Assembly (NCBI RefSeq): GCF_023554105.1
Contig: NZ_JAMJWE010000008.1
Coordinates: 124,001-188,000, forward strand
Length of the DNA: 64,000 bases
Source: Brucella sp. 21LCYQ03
GTDB lineage: Bacteria; Pseudomonadota; Alphaproteobacteria; Rhizobiales; Rhizobiaceae
Reading direction: 5' to 3'
Shown: positions 17,594 to 26,941 of the stretch, in pieces
Layout: each line of letters opens with the position of its first letter
Position numbering within the stretch: the stretch's first letter is position 1
Made by a program: the position numbers and the translations under genes
Notes under the pieces: generated by a model
The model's database searches: none
The model's input: the letters and a program-made list of their open reading frames with translations, nothing else
Told to the model about the DNA's origin: nothing

Positions 17594-18421
17594 ATGAAGC
17601 TTTTTGGAATCTGGCCTCTGGTAACTGAGGGAATTTACAAATTGCACGGCAAGCGGGTCGTGTGGTTTTCCAGAATGCAGCGCAAGGGGCTTGGATTAAC
17701 CGGCGCTTTTTCCGCACATGCGCAGACGCCTTTCTGGCAAACCCAGAGCTACAACGCTTATATCGGCATTTCTTTTGCGATTGGTGCATTCCTATTTGCG
17801 CTGGCAAGTGTCCTGATGTTTTGCGCACTGCGCTGGCCACAGCTTGCCAATATCACAAATGTTACGTTTTTCGTTGGTTCTATCCCGTTTACCCTTGCAG
17901 CAAGTTTGCAACATTTCCAGTCGGCAAACTCGCCGGATTTTAAAGTTGGTGCATCCACGCAGGAAACAAGCCCGCGCCATTTAGCGATCATCGGATGGCA
18001 TCCTAAGAGTGCTGGTTGGCTGAGTTCCTTTACGCAATGGGTTGGAACGATTGCCTTCAATATCAGTACGTTTAACAGTATCGCGGCACCGGGTTCTCAT
18101 GAACTAAGCGTTCTTGAAATATGGGCACCAAACTTTGAAGGATCGGTACTGTTTCTTGTATCGGGTTATCTCGCCTTCGTTGAAGTGGGAAATAAGCATT
18201 GGAGCTGGCGTCCGAAAAATCTGCAGTGGCAGATTGTGTTCATTAATCTGCTTGGCTGTATTGCATTTATGATTGCAGCCGTGACGCCAACATCTCCGGT
18301 CAGAAGCGATGCGCTGTGGCTGCTGAGCTATTCCAACACCCATACACTGATCGGCGCCTTATATTTCTTTATGGGCGCCGTGCTGCTGGTGAAGGAAAGT
18401 AATTTTGCAAAATCCGGCTGA
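17594..18421 (+). CDS. Integral membrane protein of unknown function
   Basis: I do not recognise this 275-residue protein. It has about six hydrophobic segments (near residues 55-78, 84-105, 138-160, 175-195, 212-232 and 245-265) separated by Trp- and Ser-rich loops such as NKHWSWRPKNLQW. There is no nucleotide-binding or catalytic motif. Its codon use looks like its neighbours and it stands alone between convergent and divergent genes. Transport or stress sensing would be a guess. Confidence 0.75.
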   Translation: MKLFGIWPLVTEGIYKLHGKRVVWFSRMQRKGLGLTGAFSAHAQTPFWQTQSYNAYIGISFAIGAFLFALASVLMFCALRWPQLANITNVTFFVGSIPFTLAASLQHFQSANSPDFKVGASTQETSPRHLAIIGWHPKSAGWLSSFTQWVGTIAFNISTFNSIAAPGSHELSVLEIWAPNFEGSVLFLVSGYLAFVEVGNKHWSWRPKNLQWQIVFINLLGCIAFMIAAVTPTSPVRSDALWLLSYSNTHTLIGALYFFMGAVLLVKESNFAKSG

Positions 18422-18430
18422 CACCCGGGG

Positions 18431-18973
18431 TCAAAGCTGGCTTTGCTTTGATATCGTCAGGCTGATCAGATCATTGACATGTTCCAATGCGTGATCGCGA
18501 ACGCGCATGTTGCGCAGGTGCTCAAGTGTATTGGAGACATAATCGATATTGGCACCTGAATCGCCGCGTGCCGAAGCGACAATTGCAGCAGCGTCTTCTG
18601 CTTTGAGTGAGCCCGCATACTGACTGTGTCGCCGGTCAGCAATATAGGTCACGGCTTTCACATCACGGCCATCCGCGAGACGCAGTCCCAGCCATTTTTC
18701 ATGGTAGACATTGTTCGACATTTCGCGTTCGCGCAAATAGACCATGACTTCATCTGTCATATCGGCTGGTACGCGAAAGGCGATACCAAGGCAGGAGCCT
18801 CCGGTATCAAGCCCCAGTACAAGCCCGGGATGATCCGGTGTCCCACGATGAACATGTGAATAGATGCAAAGGCTGCGGCGATAGCCATGCAGATGTGCGC
18901 GCATGGTTTCGACATGGGCAAAGCCCGGTCTCCACATTAGCGAGCCGTAACCAAATACCCAGAAATCGTTCAT
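18431..18973 (-). CDS. Gamma-glutamylcyclotransferase (ChaC-like)
   Basis: The 180-residue protein starts FWVFGYGSLMWRP, the substrate-binding loop of ChaC-type cyclotransferases, and has a likely catalytic glutamate in YLREREMSNN. ChaC enzymes split gamma-glutamyl groups from glutathione or related peptides, giving 5-oxoproline. ATG 18973 with GAAGAG upstream is preferred to ATG 19012 or 19000, which lack a ribosome site. It converges on the unknown membrane protein gene nine bases away. Confidence 0.9.
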   Translation of the reverse strand: MNDFWVFGYGSLMWRPGFAHVETMRAHLHGYRRSLCIYSHVHRGTPDHPGLVLGLDTGGSCLGIAFRVPADMTDEVMVYLREREMSNNVYHEKWLGLRLADGRDVKAVTYIADRRHSQYAGSLKAEDAAAIVASARGDSGANIDYVSNTLEHLRNMRVRDHALEHVNDLISLTISKQSQL

Positions 18974-19210
18974 TCGCTCTTCGTTGGTTTGTCTGGTCAT
19001 GATGGGAATCAATATATGTTTAATTATGGCTAGTTTTTATCGATAATCGCAGGATATACCGCATTTTTTAAGAGGTGAATCTTCACACGACTCATTCTTG
19101 CCATAATATGAACACCACTTGGCGGGAACAGAAACACACAGAGTAATTTTTTCGTCATCGTGACACGTTCCGATACGTCAAAAATCTACCGATTAACCGG
19201 GGCGTTTTTT

Positions 19211-20230
19211 ATGGTGCAGGCTGGAATTGAATCTAATAAGTCCAGAAAGCGCCCGATCACGATTGCGGTTATCATCATTGTATTGATAGCCGCTTATACA
19301 GCTGGCTGGTTTTATGTGGCAGGCGAGATCGAAGCGCGCGCTAAAGCCGATATAGCCAAGCTCGCATCGCAAGGCGTCGGTGTTCAGTGCGAAAACCTGC
19401 ATACGGGTGGCTATCCTCTGCGCGTCAACGTGGTTTGCGCCAGTGTATCCTGGCGGAAGCCATCGGAAGGCATGTCGCTGCGTGCAGGCCGCTTTACCTC
19501 TGGCTCGCCGGTTTATGCTCCGCGTTCTTTGAGCAACGAACTAAGCGGACCGGCTTTCATTGAGTTTCCAGGAATTCAGCCACTCGAAGTTAACTGGAAC
19601 AAGCTGACTTCCAATACGCGGTTAGCTCGGCCGTTTCCAACTGAGATCGAACTGAATGCGCGTGACGTGAATGTGGGTGTACGAACAGAAACCACGACCA
19701 CAGAACAAATCAGCAAGCTTGAGCAGATCAATTTTCGCATGAGCAGCGAAGACGATCAGCTTAAGATCAACGGACGTTTTGCGGGGCTTAAGCTTGAGCC
19801 TTTCCTAATTGGCAATGCTAAAAGTCCTGAAATTGATGGTTTGATGGATATCGAAGTTGCCAATGCGGCAACATTTCTCGCGCCTAGCCCGTCACCATTC
19901 AATGAACGTATGCGTGGCCATAGCGGCGTGATCAATCAGGCATTTTTGTCTATGCCAAATGGTGCCATGCTTTCGGTTTCGGGACCGTTTTCGGTTGATC
20001 TGGAAGGTCAGATCGATGCCGCGCTCAAAATGACGCTAGTTAATCCGCAATCTTTTGCTCAGGCTGGCCAGACGGTTTTCCCCGAACAGGGCGGGAATAT
20101 CGCGACGGTATTGTTCGCTCTTTCGGCTATGCCGAAAGATGAAAATGGCAACCCAACGATAGAAATTGCCGTTCGCAACGGAAGAGCCAGTGCTGGCTTT
20201 ATTCCGCTCGGTCGATTGCCAAATTTATAA
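19211..20230 (+). CDS. DUF2125 domain-containing protein
   Basis: A 339-residue envelope protein with a basic N-terminus, one transmembrane anchor (about 19-39, ITIAVIIIVLIAAYTAGWF) and a large beta-rich periplasmic DUF2125 domain. CENLHTGGYPLRVNVVC, with two cysteines, is typical of the family in Rhizobiales. Function is unknown. An in-frame GTG at 19160 would add 17 residues before the anchor and is less likely. A terminator follows directly. Confidence 0.85.
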   Translation: MVQAGIESNKSRKRPITIAVIIIVLIAAYTAGWFYVAGEIEARAKADIAKLASQGVGVQCENLHTGGYPLRVNVVCASVSWRKPSEGMSLRAGRFTSGSPVYAPRSLSNELSGPAFIEFPGIQPLEVNWNKLTSNTRLARPFPTEIELNARDVNVGVRTETTTTEQISKLEQINFRMSSEDDQLKINGRFAGLKLEPFLIGNAKSPEIDGLMDIEVANAATFLAPSPSPFNERMRGHSGVINQAFLSMPNGAMLSVSGPFSVDLEGQIDAALKMTLVNPQSFAQAGQTVFPEQGGNIATVLFALSAMPKDENGNPTIEIAVRNGRASAGFIPLGRLPNL

Positions 20231-20233
20231 AGA

Positions 20234-20261
20234 AAAGGGCAGTATGTGATACTGCCCTTTG
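20234..20261. terminator. Bidirectional terminator between the DUF2125 gene and tyrC
   Basis: AAAAGGGCAGTAT pairs with ATACTGCCCTTT around a GTG loop, with A- and T-rich flanks. It ends just before the tyrC stop codon. Confidence 0.9.
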
Positions 20262-20267
20262 TCGGTG

Positions 20268-21206
20268 TTATTGCTTATCGCTTGTCTGTGCCGTTGCCTG
20301 ACGCCCGAAGTTTGGCGCATCAACTTCCTGACCAGCATCGATAATACTGCGACGCACCGCACGCGTGCGGGTGAAGAGATCAAACAGAGCATCGCCATCG
20401 CCCCAGCGGATTGAGCGCTGCAAGGATGCTAAGTCTTCTGAGAAACGCGCCAGCATCTCAAGGATTGCGTCCTTGTTATGCATGCAGATGTCGCGCCACA
20501 TGGTTGGGTCGGACGAGGCCAGACGGGTGAAATCGCGGAAACCTGACGCCGAATATTTAATGACTTCCGATTTCGTCACCTGCTCCAGATCGCTCGCAGT
20601 GCCAACGATGTTGTAAGCAATGATATGTGGTAGATGCGAAACGATTGCCAGCACCAGATCGTGATGCTGCGGGTCCATCTGGTCAAGACGCGAACCACAA
20701 GCTGTCCAGAAAGCAGACAGCTTGTCTATGGCTGCCTGATCCGTGTCTGGTAGCGGCGTAAGAATACACCAGCGATTGGTGAACAGCTCGGCAAAACCGG
20801 CATCAGGACCGGAATATTCGGTTCCGGCCAGCGGGTGTCCGGGAATGAAATGGACGTTGTCAGGCAGTTCCGGTTGCATCTGTGCGATGACCGAAGCTTT
20901 GGTCGAGCCGACATCTGTGACGATAGCGCCGGGCTTCAGGCTTGCCGCAATTTGTTTTGCCACGGTGCCGGATGAGCCGACCGGCACAGAGATGATGACC
21001 AGATCAGCATCTTTGACGGCTTGAGCGCTATCGGTCGAGTAGCTGTCGCCGAGGTTTAACTCCTCGGCGCGCTTGAGTGTATCAGCACTACGTGTGGCAA
21101 TGGCAATATGATTGGCAAGGCCTTCGCGGCGGATGACGCGTGCCAGCGAAGAACCGATAAGGCCGATGCCGATGAGCGCGATTTTGTTAAACTGGATATC
21201 AGACAT
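20268..21206 (-). CDS. tyrC: Prephenate/arogenate (cyclohexadienyl) dehydrogenase
   Basis: The 312-residue enzyme oxidatively decarboxylates prephenate or arogenate toward tyrosine. The NAD(P) motif is [15 protein letters not shown] (about 13-27), followed by [15 protein letters not shown] with the substrate-binding histidine and [13 protein letters not shown]. It overlaps hisC by eight bases on the same strand, so the two are co-translated. No ACT domain is visible, so feedback control by tyrosine may occur through the catalytic site. Confidence 0.93.
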   Translation of the reverse strand: MSDIQFNKIALIGIGLIGSSLARVIRREGLANHIAIATRSADTLKRAEELNLGDSYSTDSAQAVKDADLVIISVPVGSSGTVAKQIAASLKPGAIVTDVGSTKASVIAQMQPELPDNVHFIPGHPLAGTEYSGPDAGFAELFTNRWCILTPLPDTDQAAIDKLSAFWTACGSRLDQMDPQHHDLVLAIVSHLPHIIAYNIVGTASDLEQVTKSEVIKYSASGFRDFTRLASSDPTMWRDICMHNKDAILEMLARFSEDLASLQRSIRWGDGDALFDLFTRTRAVRRSIIDAGQEVDAPNFGRQATAQTSDKQ

Positions 21207-22317
21207 TTTTCTGTTTTAAGAACTCAGTGAGAGCGGCCACAACGCCGCGATTGGCCTCTTCCGTGCCGACGGTCATACGCAATGCGTTGGGGAAGCCATA
21301 GCCACCCACACGACGCAGAATATAGCCGCGCTTGCAAAGCCATTCATCCGCCTTATCTGCCGAATGTGCGGCATCGTCGGGGAAATGGAACAACAGGAAG
21401 TTGGTCACGGATGGAGTGACGCGAAGCCCAAGCTTCGTGAATTCGTCGCTCAGCCATGACAGCCATTTTTCATTGTACTCGACCGACTTTACAACATGAG
21501 CGCGGTCGCGGATTGCGGCAGCACCAGCAGCGATTGCTGCTGAGTTCATGTTGAAAGGCCCACGGATACGGTTGACCGCATCGATAATGTGCAATGGCGC
21601 ATACATCCAGCCGATACGAAGACCCGGCAGACCGTGGATCTTCGAGAAGGTACGGGTCATAACGACATTCTCGTTCGACGACACCAGTTCAAGGCCAGCT
21701 TCATAATCGTTGCGGCGAACATATTCCGCATAGGCTGCATCCAGCACCAGCATGACATGTTTTGGCAGACCGGCATGAAGACGACGCACTTCTTCAAACG
21801 GCAGATAGGTGCCGGTTGGGTTGGCTGGGTTGGCGATGAAGACGATCTTTGTGCGTGGTGTTACGCCTGCAAGGATCGCATCGACATCGATGCGTTCGTT
21901 CTTTTCCTTGACTGTTACAGGTGTAGCACCCGCGCCAAGCGTCTGGATTTTGTAAACAGCAAAGCCATGCTCCGTGATGATGGCTTCATCACCGGGTGCG
22001 AGATAGGTCTGGCAAATGAGGCCGAGCAATTCGTCCGAGCCATTGCCGCAGATGATGTTGCCGATGTTGAGCCCTTGCGATTCAGCAATGGCTTCGCGCA
22101 GCACAATCGCCTGTCCGTCGGGATATATTGCCAGATGGTCGGACCAATATCGATAGGCCTCGACCGCATGAGGGCTGGGACCGATCGGGGTCTCATTGGA
22201 GGAGAGCTTATAGACCTTTGCAACGCCTTCTACGTGTTCCTTACCTGGCACGTAAGCTGCAATATCGAGCAGACCGGCTTTAGGCTGGGGACGGGAGAGG
22301 TTTTGTATATTGGTCAT
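21199..22317 (-). CDS. hisC: Histidinol-phosphate aminotransferase
   Basis: A 372-residue fold-I aminotransferase with [12 protein letters not shown] at the start, ANPTGTYLP, and the PLP lysine in [17 protein letters not shown]. HisC enzymes make histidinol phosphate and often also transaminate aromatic keto acids. Coupling to tyrC here suggests a role in tyrosine and phenylalanine synthesis as well. The 101 bases upstream to the methyltransferase gene hold no other gene. Confidence 0.93.
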   Translation of the reverse strand: MTNIQNLSRPQPKAGLLDIAAYVPGKEHVEGVAKVYKLSSNETPIGPSPHAVEAYRYWSDHLAIYPDGQAIVLREAIAESQGLNIGNIICGNGSDELLGLICQTYLAPGDEAIITEHGFAVYKIQTLGAGATPVTVKEKNERIDVDAILAGVTPRTKIVFIANPANPTGTYLPFEEVRRLHAGLPKHVMLVLDAAYAEYVRRNDYEAGLELVSSNENVVMTRTFSKIHGLPGLRIGWMYAPLHIIDAVNRIRGPFNMNSAAIAAGAAAIRDRAHVVKSVEYNEKWLSWLSDEFTKLGLRVTPSVTNFLLFHFPDDAAHSADKADEWLCKRGYILRRVGGYGFPNALRMTVGTEEANRGVVAALTEFLKQKNV

Positions 22318-22418
22318 GATTTTGGCTCCGCCAAAAGGACAAGGTTAAGGTTACGTAGCGGGCATAAACCGCTGCTGCGTTCAAGTCGAGAAAAACCTTG
22401 AGCTGAAAGGCTACAGCG

Positions 22419-23186
22419 CTATTTTTTGGGCTCTTTTGGTGCAGCTTTTCTCATGCCGCTGACCGGTGTTCCCTGCGGTGCGAGAACCGGAACAAAAACA
22501 CGCCGCGAAGAGCGCCGGGCGACTGGCAGCCCCTGATAGAGCCGCTTCTGTGCTTCAACGACCAGAACGCCTGAAAACAGTGGCCAGAGTTTGCGGCCAA
22601 TACCTTCGATTGCCATGCAAGGACGCATCATCCAGCGGCGTTTCACGGGTGGGAAATGCAGTGCATTGCTGATTGTATTGACGCTGAAATTTGCCTCACG
22701 CAAAAGTGCCGTCAACTGTGTGCGGCTATAGGGGCGGCCACTGCCAAATGGCGTGCGGTCGAGACGTGCCCAGACACCCCGCCGGTTTGGCACCACGATA
22801 ACGAGCCGTCCATTGGGAGCCAGCACACGCCACATTTCTTTCAGCGTTTCCGAAGCGTTTTCGGCATATTCGAGTGCATGCACCATCAACACCCGGTCGA
22901 TGGAAGAATCAGGCAGCGGCAGTTCTTCGTCGAAGACAAGCGCGGTGCTTGATTTGCCCGATGATGGCCATGCAACAGCACCTTGTCCCGCAGGCATGAA
23001 TGCGAAGCTTCGTTCGGTATCTGCGCTGAAACGGTCGAGATAGGGTAGGCTATAGCCAAGGCCGACGAGCCGCTCACCCGGAACATGCCCCCATAGTGCC
23101 GCAAGCGCCATGCGAATGGATCGCTCGGCGAGGTGGCCAAGAGTGGTTTCATAAAAGGAGCGGAGTTCGATAATGTCCGGATGCAT
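22419..23186 (-). CDS. Class I SAM-dependent methyltransferase, substrate unknown
   Basis: The 255-residue protein has a methyltransferase domain with SSIDRVLMVHALEYAEN and EMWRVLAPNGRLVIVVPNRRG, which correspond to later motifs of UbiE/type-11 enzymes. Motif I is degenerate: LVGLGYSLPYL replaces the usual D/E-x-G-x-G. The C-terminal 60 residues are basic. ATG 23186 is preferred to GTG 23195. It is upstream of hisC-tyrC on the same strand and divergent from hpt. No substrate can be assigned. Confidence 0.8.
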   Translation of the reverse strand: MHPDIIELRSFYETTLGHLAERSIRMALAALWGHVPGERLVGLGYSLPYLDRFSADTERSFAFMPAGQGAVAWPSSGKSSTALVFDEELPLPDSSIDRVLMVHALEYAENASETLKEMWRVLAPNGRLVIVVPNRRGVWARLDRTPFGSGRPYSRTQLTALLREANFSVNTISNALHFPPVKRRWMMRPCMAIEGIGRKLWPLFSGVLVVEAQKRLYQGLPVARRSSRRVFVPVLAPQGTPVSGMRKAAPKEPKK

Positions 23187-23346
23187 GGCAGGCACGCTAT
23201 ATCAAATCAATGAAATGGCAAATGATTATGCACACTTCATCCGTTCTCAAACTCGTGTGCTGCAAAAGGGTGCATTTTTCTGAAAGCATGCTATAGAGCG
23301 TCCCTTTCAAAGCGAAGTTATGCTTATAAATCGGGAGACGCAGCAG

Positions 23347-23883
23347 ATGCCTCAGGTTGGCGGAAAAACCATCGACGTGCTTTTCAGCCCGGAGGAAATC
23401 GCTGCGCGTAATCTCGCGCTGGCAAAAGAAATAGCAGGACGTGACTTTCACAATCTGCTGACGATTTCGATCCTCAAAGGCTCGTTTATCTTCGCAGCTG
23501 ATCTTATTCGCGCTATGCACGATGCGGGTGTGGAGCCGGACGTCGAATTCATCACCGTTTCCAGCTATGGCAAGGGTACAACCAGCACCGAAGTGCGTCT
23601 GCTGCGTGACATCGACAGCGATGTGAAAGACCGCGATGTTCTTCTGATCGACGATATCCTCGAATCAGGCAAGACGCTCAAATTTGTCCGTGAACTAATG
23701 ATCGAACGTGGTGCGCGCAGCGTCAGCATTGCCGTTCTTCTCGACAAAAGTGTGCGCCGTAAAGTCGATCTTGATGCGGATTTTGTCGCCTTCGAATGTC
23801 CCGACTATTTCGTTGTCGGCTACGGCATGGATGTCGCGCATTCGTTCCGGCAGTTGCCTTTCGTCGGCCACGTTCGGGATTAA
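23347..23883 (+). CDS. hpt: Hypoxanthine phosphoribosyltransferase
   Basis: A 178-residue purine-salvage enzyme that makes IMP or GMP from the base and PRPP. The PRPP-binding motif VLLIDDILESGKT, LLTISILKGSFIF near the start and FVVGYGMDVAHSFR near the end are diagnostic. ATG 23347 has GGGAG ten bases upstream and gives the usual N-terminus MPQVGGKTIDVLF; an in-frame start at 23320 is less likely. A long palindromic repeat follows its stop. Confidence 0.95.
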   Translation: MPQVGGKTIDVLFSPEEIAARNLALAKEIAGRDFHNLLTISILKGSFIFAADLIRAMHDAGVEPDVEFITVSSYGKGTTSTEVRLLRDIDSDVKDRDVLLIDDILESGKTLKFVRELMIERGARSVSIAVLLDKSVRRKVDLDADFVAFECPDYFVVGYGMDVAHSFRQLPFVGHVRD

Positions 23884-23889
23884 CCGATA

Positions 23890-24004
23890 TTTGGCTTATA
23901 ACGGCCTGCAAATGGCGCTTTCCTGCGCTTCCGGTGCTCACGTACTTTAAGTACGCTGCGCGCCGGTTCTCGAAAATCACCATTTTCGGCACGTTATAAC
24001 CAAA
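23890..24004. repeat. Long imperfect palindrome, family with TTTAAGTA core (copy 1)
   Basis: TTTGGCTTATAACG and its inverted mate (CGTTATAACCAAA) bound a 115-base element. Inside are GTGCTCACGTACTTTAAGTACGCT and, near the end, CACCATTTTCGGCACG. The element at 35596-35718 shares the middle and inner arms, with different outer arms. It carries no ORF and looks like a non-autonomous palindromic repeat. Confidence 0.7.
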
Positions 24005-24054
24005 ATCTCCCGTGGCTAATGGTGTACGTTTTGGAAAAACTGATCTCGCTTTGA

Positions 24055-26679
24055 TCAGTCGAACTGCAACAAACGTTGAAGATATTCTTTTTCCATTTGT
24101 GGCGTTAGCGCATCGCCAAGTTTGCGACGGATTTCATCCAGAATCTCGCGGGCGCGCTGAATATCGATCTCGCCCGGAATCTTGACGCCATTCTCATTCG
24201 ACATGCCGTTGCTGCCCTGCTGACGCCCGAGTGGATCGCGGCCATTCTGTCCTTGTCGACCGTTCTGGCCTTCGCCTTGCTGCCCCATGGCCTGCTGCAT
24301 TTGCTGCATCATATCGCGGCCACCACGGCGCAGAGCCTCCAGCGCATTGCCTTGCTGGTCTCCGGCTTCTGATCCTTCGTTGCGACCCAACGCATCTCCG
24401 GCATTCCCCATGGATTTGTCTGCGTCAGAGAAATCCTTATTTGGATTTATGCCCATGCCTTTCAGGTCTTCGCCGAACTTTTTCAGTTCTTGTTGAAGTG
24501 CTTGCTGCTGCTGTTGCAGCTTGCGCATAGCTTCAGCCATTTCTGACGATGTTTCGCCGGACTGGCCGCCTTGCTGCGATTCGCCTTGCCCCGTGGTTCC
24601 ATCATCACCCGGCAGCATGTCTTCGTCGCCAAACTCGCCGCTGCCAAATTGTTGCTGCTGCATTTGCTGGTCGAGCTTGAAAGTCTCGTTCATCATCTGT
24701 TGCTGGCGGCGCATCAGATCACCCAGCTTGTTCATCTGCTGCTGCATCTGATTGGCCTGACCTTGCCCTTGCTGACCGGGCTGCGACTGTTGCCCCATCT
24801 GCAGATTGTTCATCAGGTCTTGTAGCTGCGAAAGAAGTTGCTCAGCCTGATCACGTGACCCCTGACGCGCCAGATTTTCAATCTGGTCCATCATGCGCTG
24901 CAAATCCTTGTCAGTCAGCATGCGCGCATTCGGATCTATAGGCTGATTACGGGCATTCGGGTTTTGCTGCTGGCGCTGTGCAAATTCGCGCAGGAATTGC
25001 TGCATGGCTTCACGCAGTTCCGCAGTCAGCTTTTCGATTTCTTCCTGTGAGGCACCATTTTGTAATGCATTGCGCAGGGCTTCCTGTGCCTGACGCAGGC
25101 GCTTCTCTGCGGCCGACAGATTGCCATCTTCGATGCCCAGTGCCACCTGCCACATATAATCTGCTGTATCGCGCAGTGCATCGTCGCCTGTTGCCAAGCG
25201 CAGACGCGTACGGATGGTCACGAGGCCGAGATAATGCGCTTTGTCCTTGATCGTCTCTTCCGGGCGGATCATCAGCGCTGAAAGCATATCTCGCACATGA
25301 TCACGCTGCGTTGCATCGAGTGCAAGGATCCGGCGTTGTTCGGCGACGGCTTTCGCCAGCGGATTGGAGAAAGGACGTTCCGGAAGTGTGATGATCTTGG
25401 TTTCGCTGCGACCAAACTTGCCTGCGGCATCGGTTGCAACAAGCGTTAGCGCCACTTTTTGACCAGCCCATGGGTGTTGGGTCAGGTCTTTGGATGTTGT
25501 CGCTTCTTTGGTTCCGCGACGCGGCAGTGCAAGTGGCAGGTCCGGCGCGTCATAGAGCGGTGCCGTTTCCTCGTCCTCGTGGTCAATGTCGAGCGGAACT
25601 ATTTCGCCATAGGCTTTGACTGCGCCGTAATCGTCGGAAATTTCATAGCTGAGCTGCAAAGTACCGTTTAGTGCATGGCCCGGTTCTTTGCTGAAACGAA
25701 TAGTCGGCGGATTGTCTGGCGTGACAGCAAAGGTCCAGCGGGCATCAATGCCTGAGAGATTGAGCGTCTGGTCCTGTTGCAGATCATAACGGAAATTCCG
25801 GCTATCATCGACGCTTGTCTTCTGGTCGTCTTCGCCTTGCTTTGGTGCAACAGGCTTTATTTCTGCACGGTGACCTGTGGCATCGGTGGTGGTCAGCCTT
25901 TCGGAACTGCCGCCGATAATACGGATATTGATGACGCTGCCCTGTGGCACTTCTATCGGCTTTTCGACATTTGCATCATCCAGCGCTGTGCTGAGGAATA
26001 TCGGCGCACGACCAGTATAAGATGGAGGCGTTACCCAAGCATCAATGCGCGCAACAGCACTTGCCGAACCGGCACGGATATTAAAAGCATCAGCAATCTG
26101 GCCGCTATTCGGGCTGAGGCTATAGGCGGCGGCGGTCACGAACAGTAAAGCCACCACAGCGCGCAGTGCGTAGGGATCGCGTTCAGGAATATGTGGACGT
26201 GGAACACCGGATTGCAGGTTTTTCAACCGCTCAGCCATGCGGCGCTGGTGTTCCTGCCAGAGGGCAACGGCAAAGGGATCGTTGGCTCCGGTCGCCATCT
26301 GTCCAGTCTGGACGGCCAATGGCTCGTGGATCAGTCCGTTGACGTCTTCAATGCGGGTGGTGATTGAATCATCATCGGGAAGGCGAAAGCGGAAAGGCAG
26401 ATAAAGCGCAATCAGCCCTGCAAGGCCAAAAAGTCCAAGCACACATAAATGCAGCCAGCGCGGCATGAGCGCGAAAAGTCCGAGCCAGCTCAGGCTTGCA
26501 AAAAGGGCGATCAAAAGAATCAGCGGTAACACGAGTGGCCATGCCCGCTCGAAGCTGATTGTCAGAAAACTTTGCAGACGCAGGCGCCGAAGGGCCGAAC
26601 CCTCGCCGGAAAACAGCCGGAAAAACACATCGCGCTTGCGGATTGGCAAGTCTTTGCTGTCTTTGCTCTGCTGTGTCAT
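24055..26679 (-). CDS. TIGR02302/DUF4175 family membrane protein
   Basis: The 874-residue protein has two or three N-terminal membrane helices (about 47-100), another near 170-190, then a large periplasmic part. Residues from about 600 on are extremely rich in Gln, Gly and Met (for example QMQQQQFGSGEFG), a low-complexity tail usual for this family. It is a conserved alphaproteobacterial protein of unknown function, normally beside lysA and argH as here. Palindromic repeats separate it from lysA. Confidence 0.88.
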   Translation of the reverse strand: MTQQSKDSKDLPIRKRDVFFRLFSGEGSALRRLRLQSFLTISFERAWPLVLPLILLIALFASLSWLGLFALMPRWLHLCVLGLFGLAGLIALYLPFRFRLPDDDSITTRIEDVNGLIHEPLAVQTGQMATGANDPFAVALWQEHQRRMAERLKNLQSGVPRPHIPERDPYALRAVVALLFVTAAAYSLSPNSGQIADAFNIRAGSASAVARIDAWVTPPSYTGRAPIFLSTALDDANVEKPIEVPQGSVINIRIIGGSSERLTTTDATGHRAEIKPVAPKQGEDDQKTSVDDSRNFRYDLQQDQTLNLSGIDARWTFAVTPDNPPTIRFSKEPGHALNGTLQLSYEISDDYGAVKAYGEIVPLDIDHEDEETAPLYDAPDLPLALPRRGTKEATTSKDLTQHPWAGQKVALTLVATDAAGKFGRSETKIITLPERPFSNPLAKAVAEQRRILALDATQRDHVRDMLSALMIRPEETIKDKAHYLGLVTIRTRLRLATGDDALRDTADYMWQVALGIEDGNLSAAEKRLRQAQEALRNALQNGASQEEIEKLTAELREAMQQFLREFAQRQQQNPNARNQPIDPNARMLTDKDLQRMMDQIENLARQGSRDQAEQLLSQLQDLMNNLQMGQQSQPGQQGQGQANQMQQQMNKLGDLMRRQQQMMNETFKLDQQMQQQQFGSGEFGDEDMLPGDDGTTGQGESQQGGQSGETSSEMAEAMRKLQQQQQALQQELKKFGEDLKGMGINPNKDFSDADKSMGNAGDALGRNEGSEAGDQQGNALEALRRGGRDMMQQMQQAMGQQGEGQNGRQGQNGRDPLGRQQGSNGMSNENGVKIPGEIDIQRAREILDEIRRKLGDALTPQMEKEYLQRLLQFD

Positions 26680-26784
26680 CGGGTCTTTCTGATGCGTGTA
26701 ACGCCTATGGTTGTTTCATAGAATAACACGCATCATGGCAAAGGCGAGGCGTAAAGCATGCCACGCTTTACTAGTTTGTTTTTG

Positions 26785-26831
26785 CGCATGTCTTTTACCC
26801 AAAACCGGTTCCCACTTTTGGGAGACATGCG
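26785..26831. repeat. Mosaic palindrome 1 of 3 between lysA and the TIGR02302 gene
   Basis: CGCATGTC (26785-26792) and GACATGCG (26824-26831) enclose CCCAAAACCGGTTCCCACTTTT, the dispersed core. The element closely resembles the copy at 35752-35796 and, in its core, the one at 2164-2214. Confidence 0.7.
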
Positions 26832-26839
26832 TTCGCCCT

Positions 26840-26885
26840 AATTAGAGCGCGTTTCGATCTGATTAAATCAGATCGGCGCTCTAAT
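26840..26885. repeat. Mosaic palindrome 2 of 3
   Basis: ATTAGAGCGC and GCGCTCTAAT (within 26841-26885) enclose a second inner stem, GATCTGATT/AATCAGATC. This double-armed palindrome is unlike its two neighbours but abuts both. Confidence 0.7.
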
Positions 26886-26898
26886 CATTGTTTTCAAC

Positions 26899-26941
26899 GC
26901 GCATCTTTTCCGAAAACCGCTTCACACTTTTCGGGATGCGC
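26899..26941. repeat. Mosaic palindrome 3 of 3
   Basis: GCGCATC and GATGCGC enclose CCGAAAACCGCTTCACACTTTTCGG. This is the cleanest copy of the dispersed core. It runs right up to the lysA stop codon. Confidence 0.7.
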
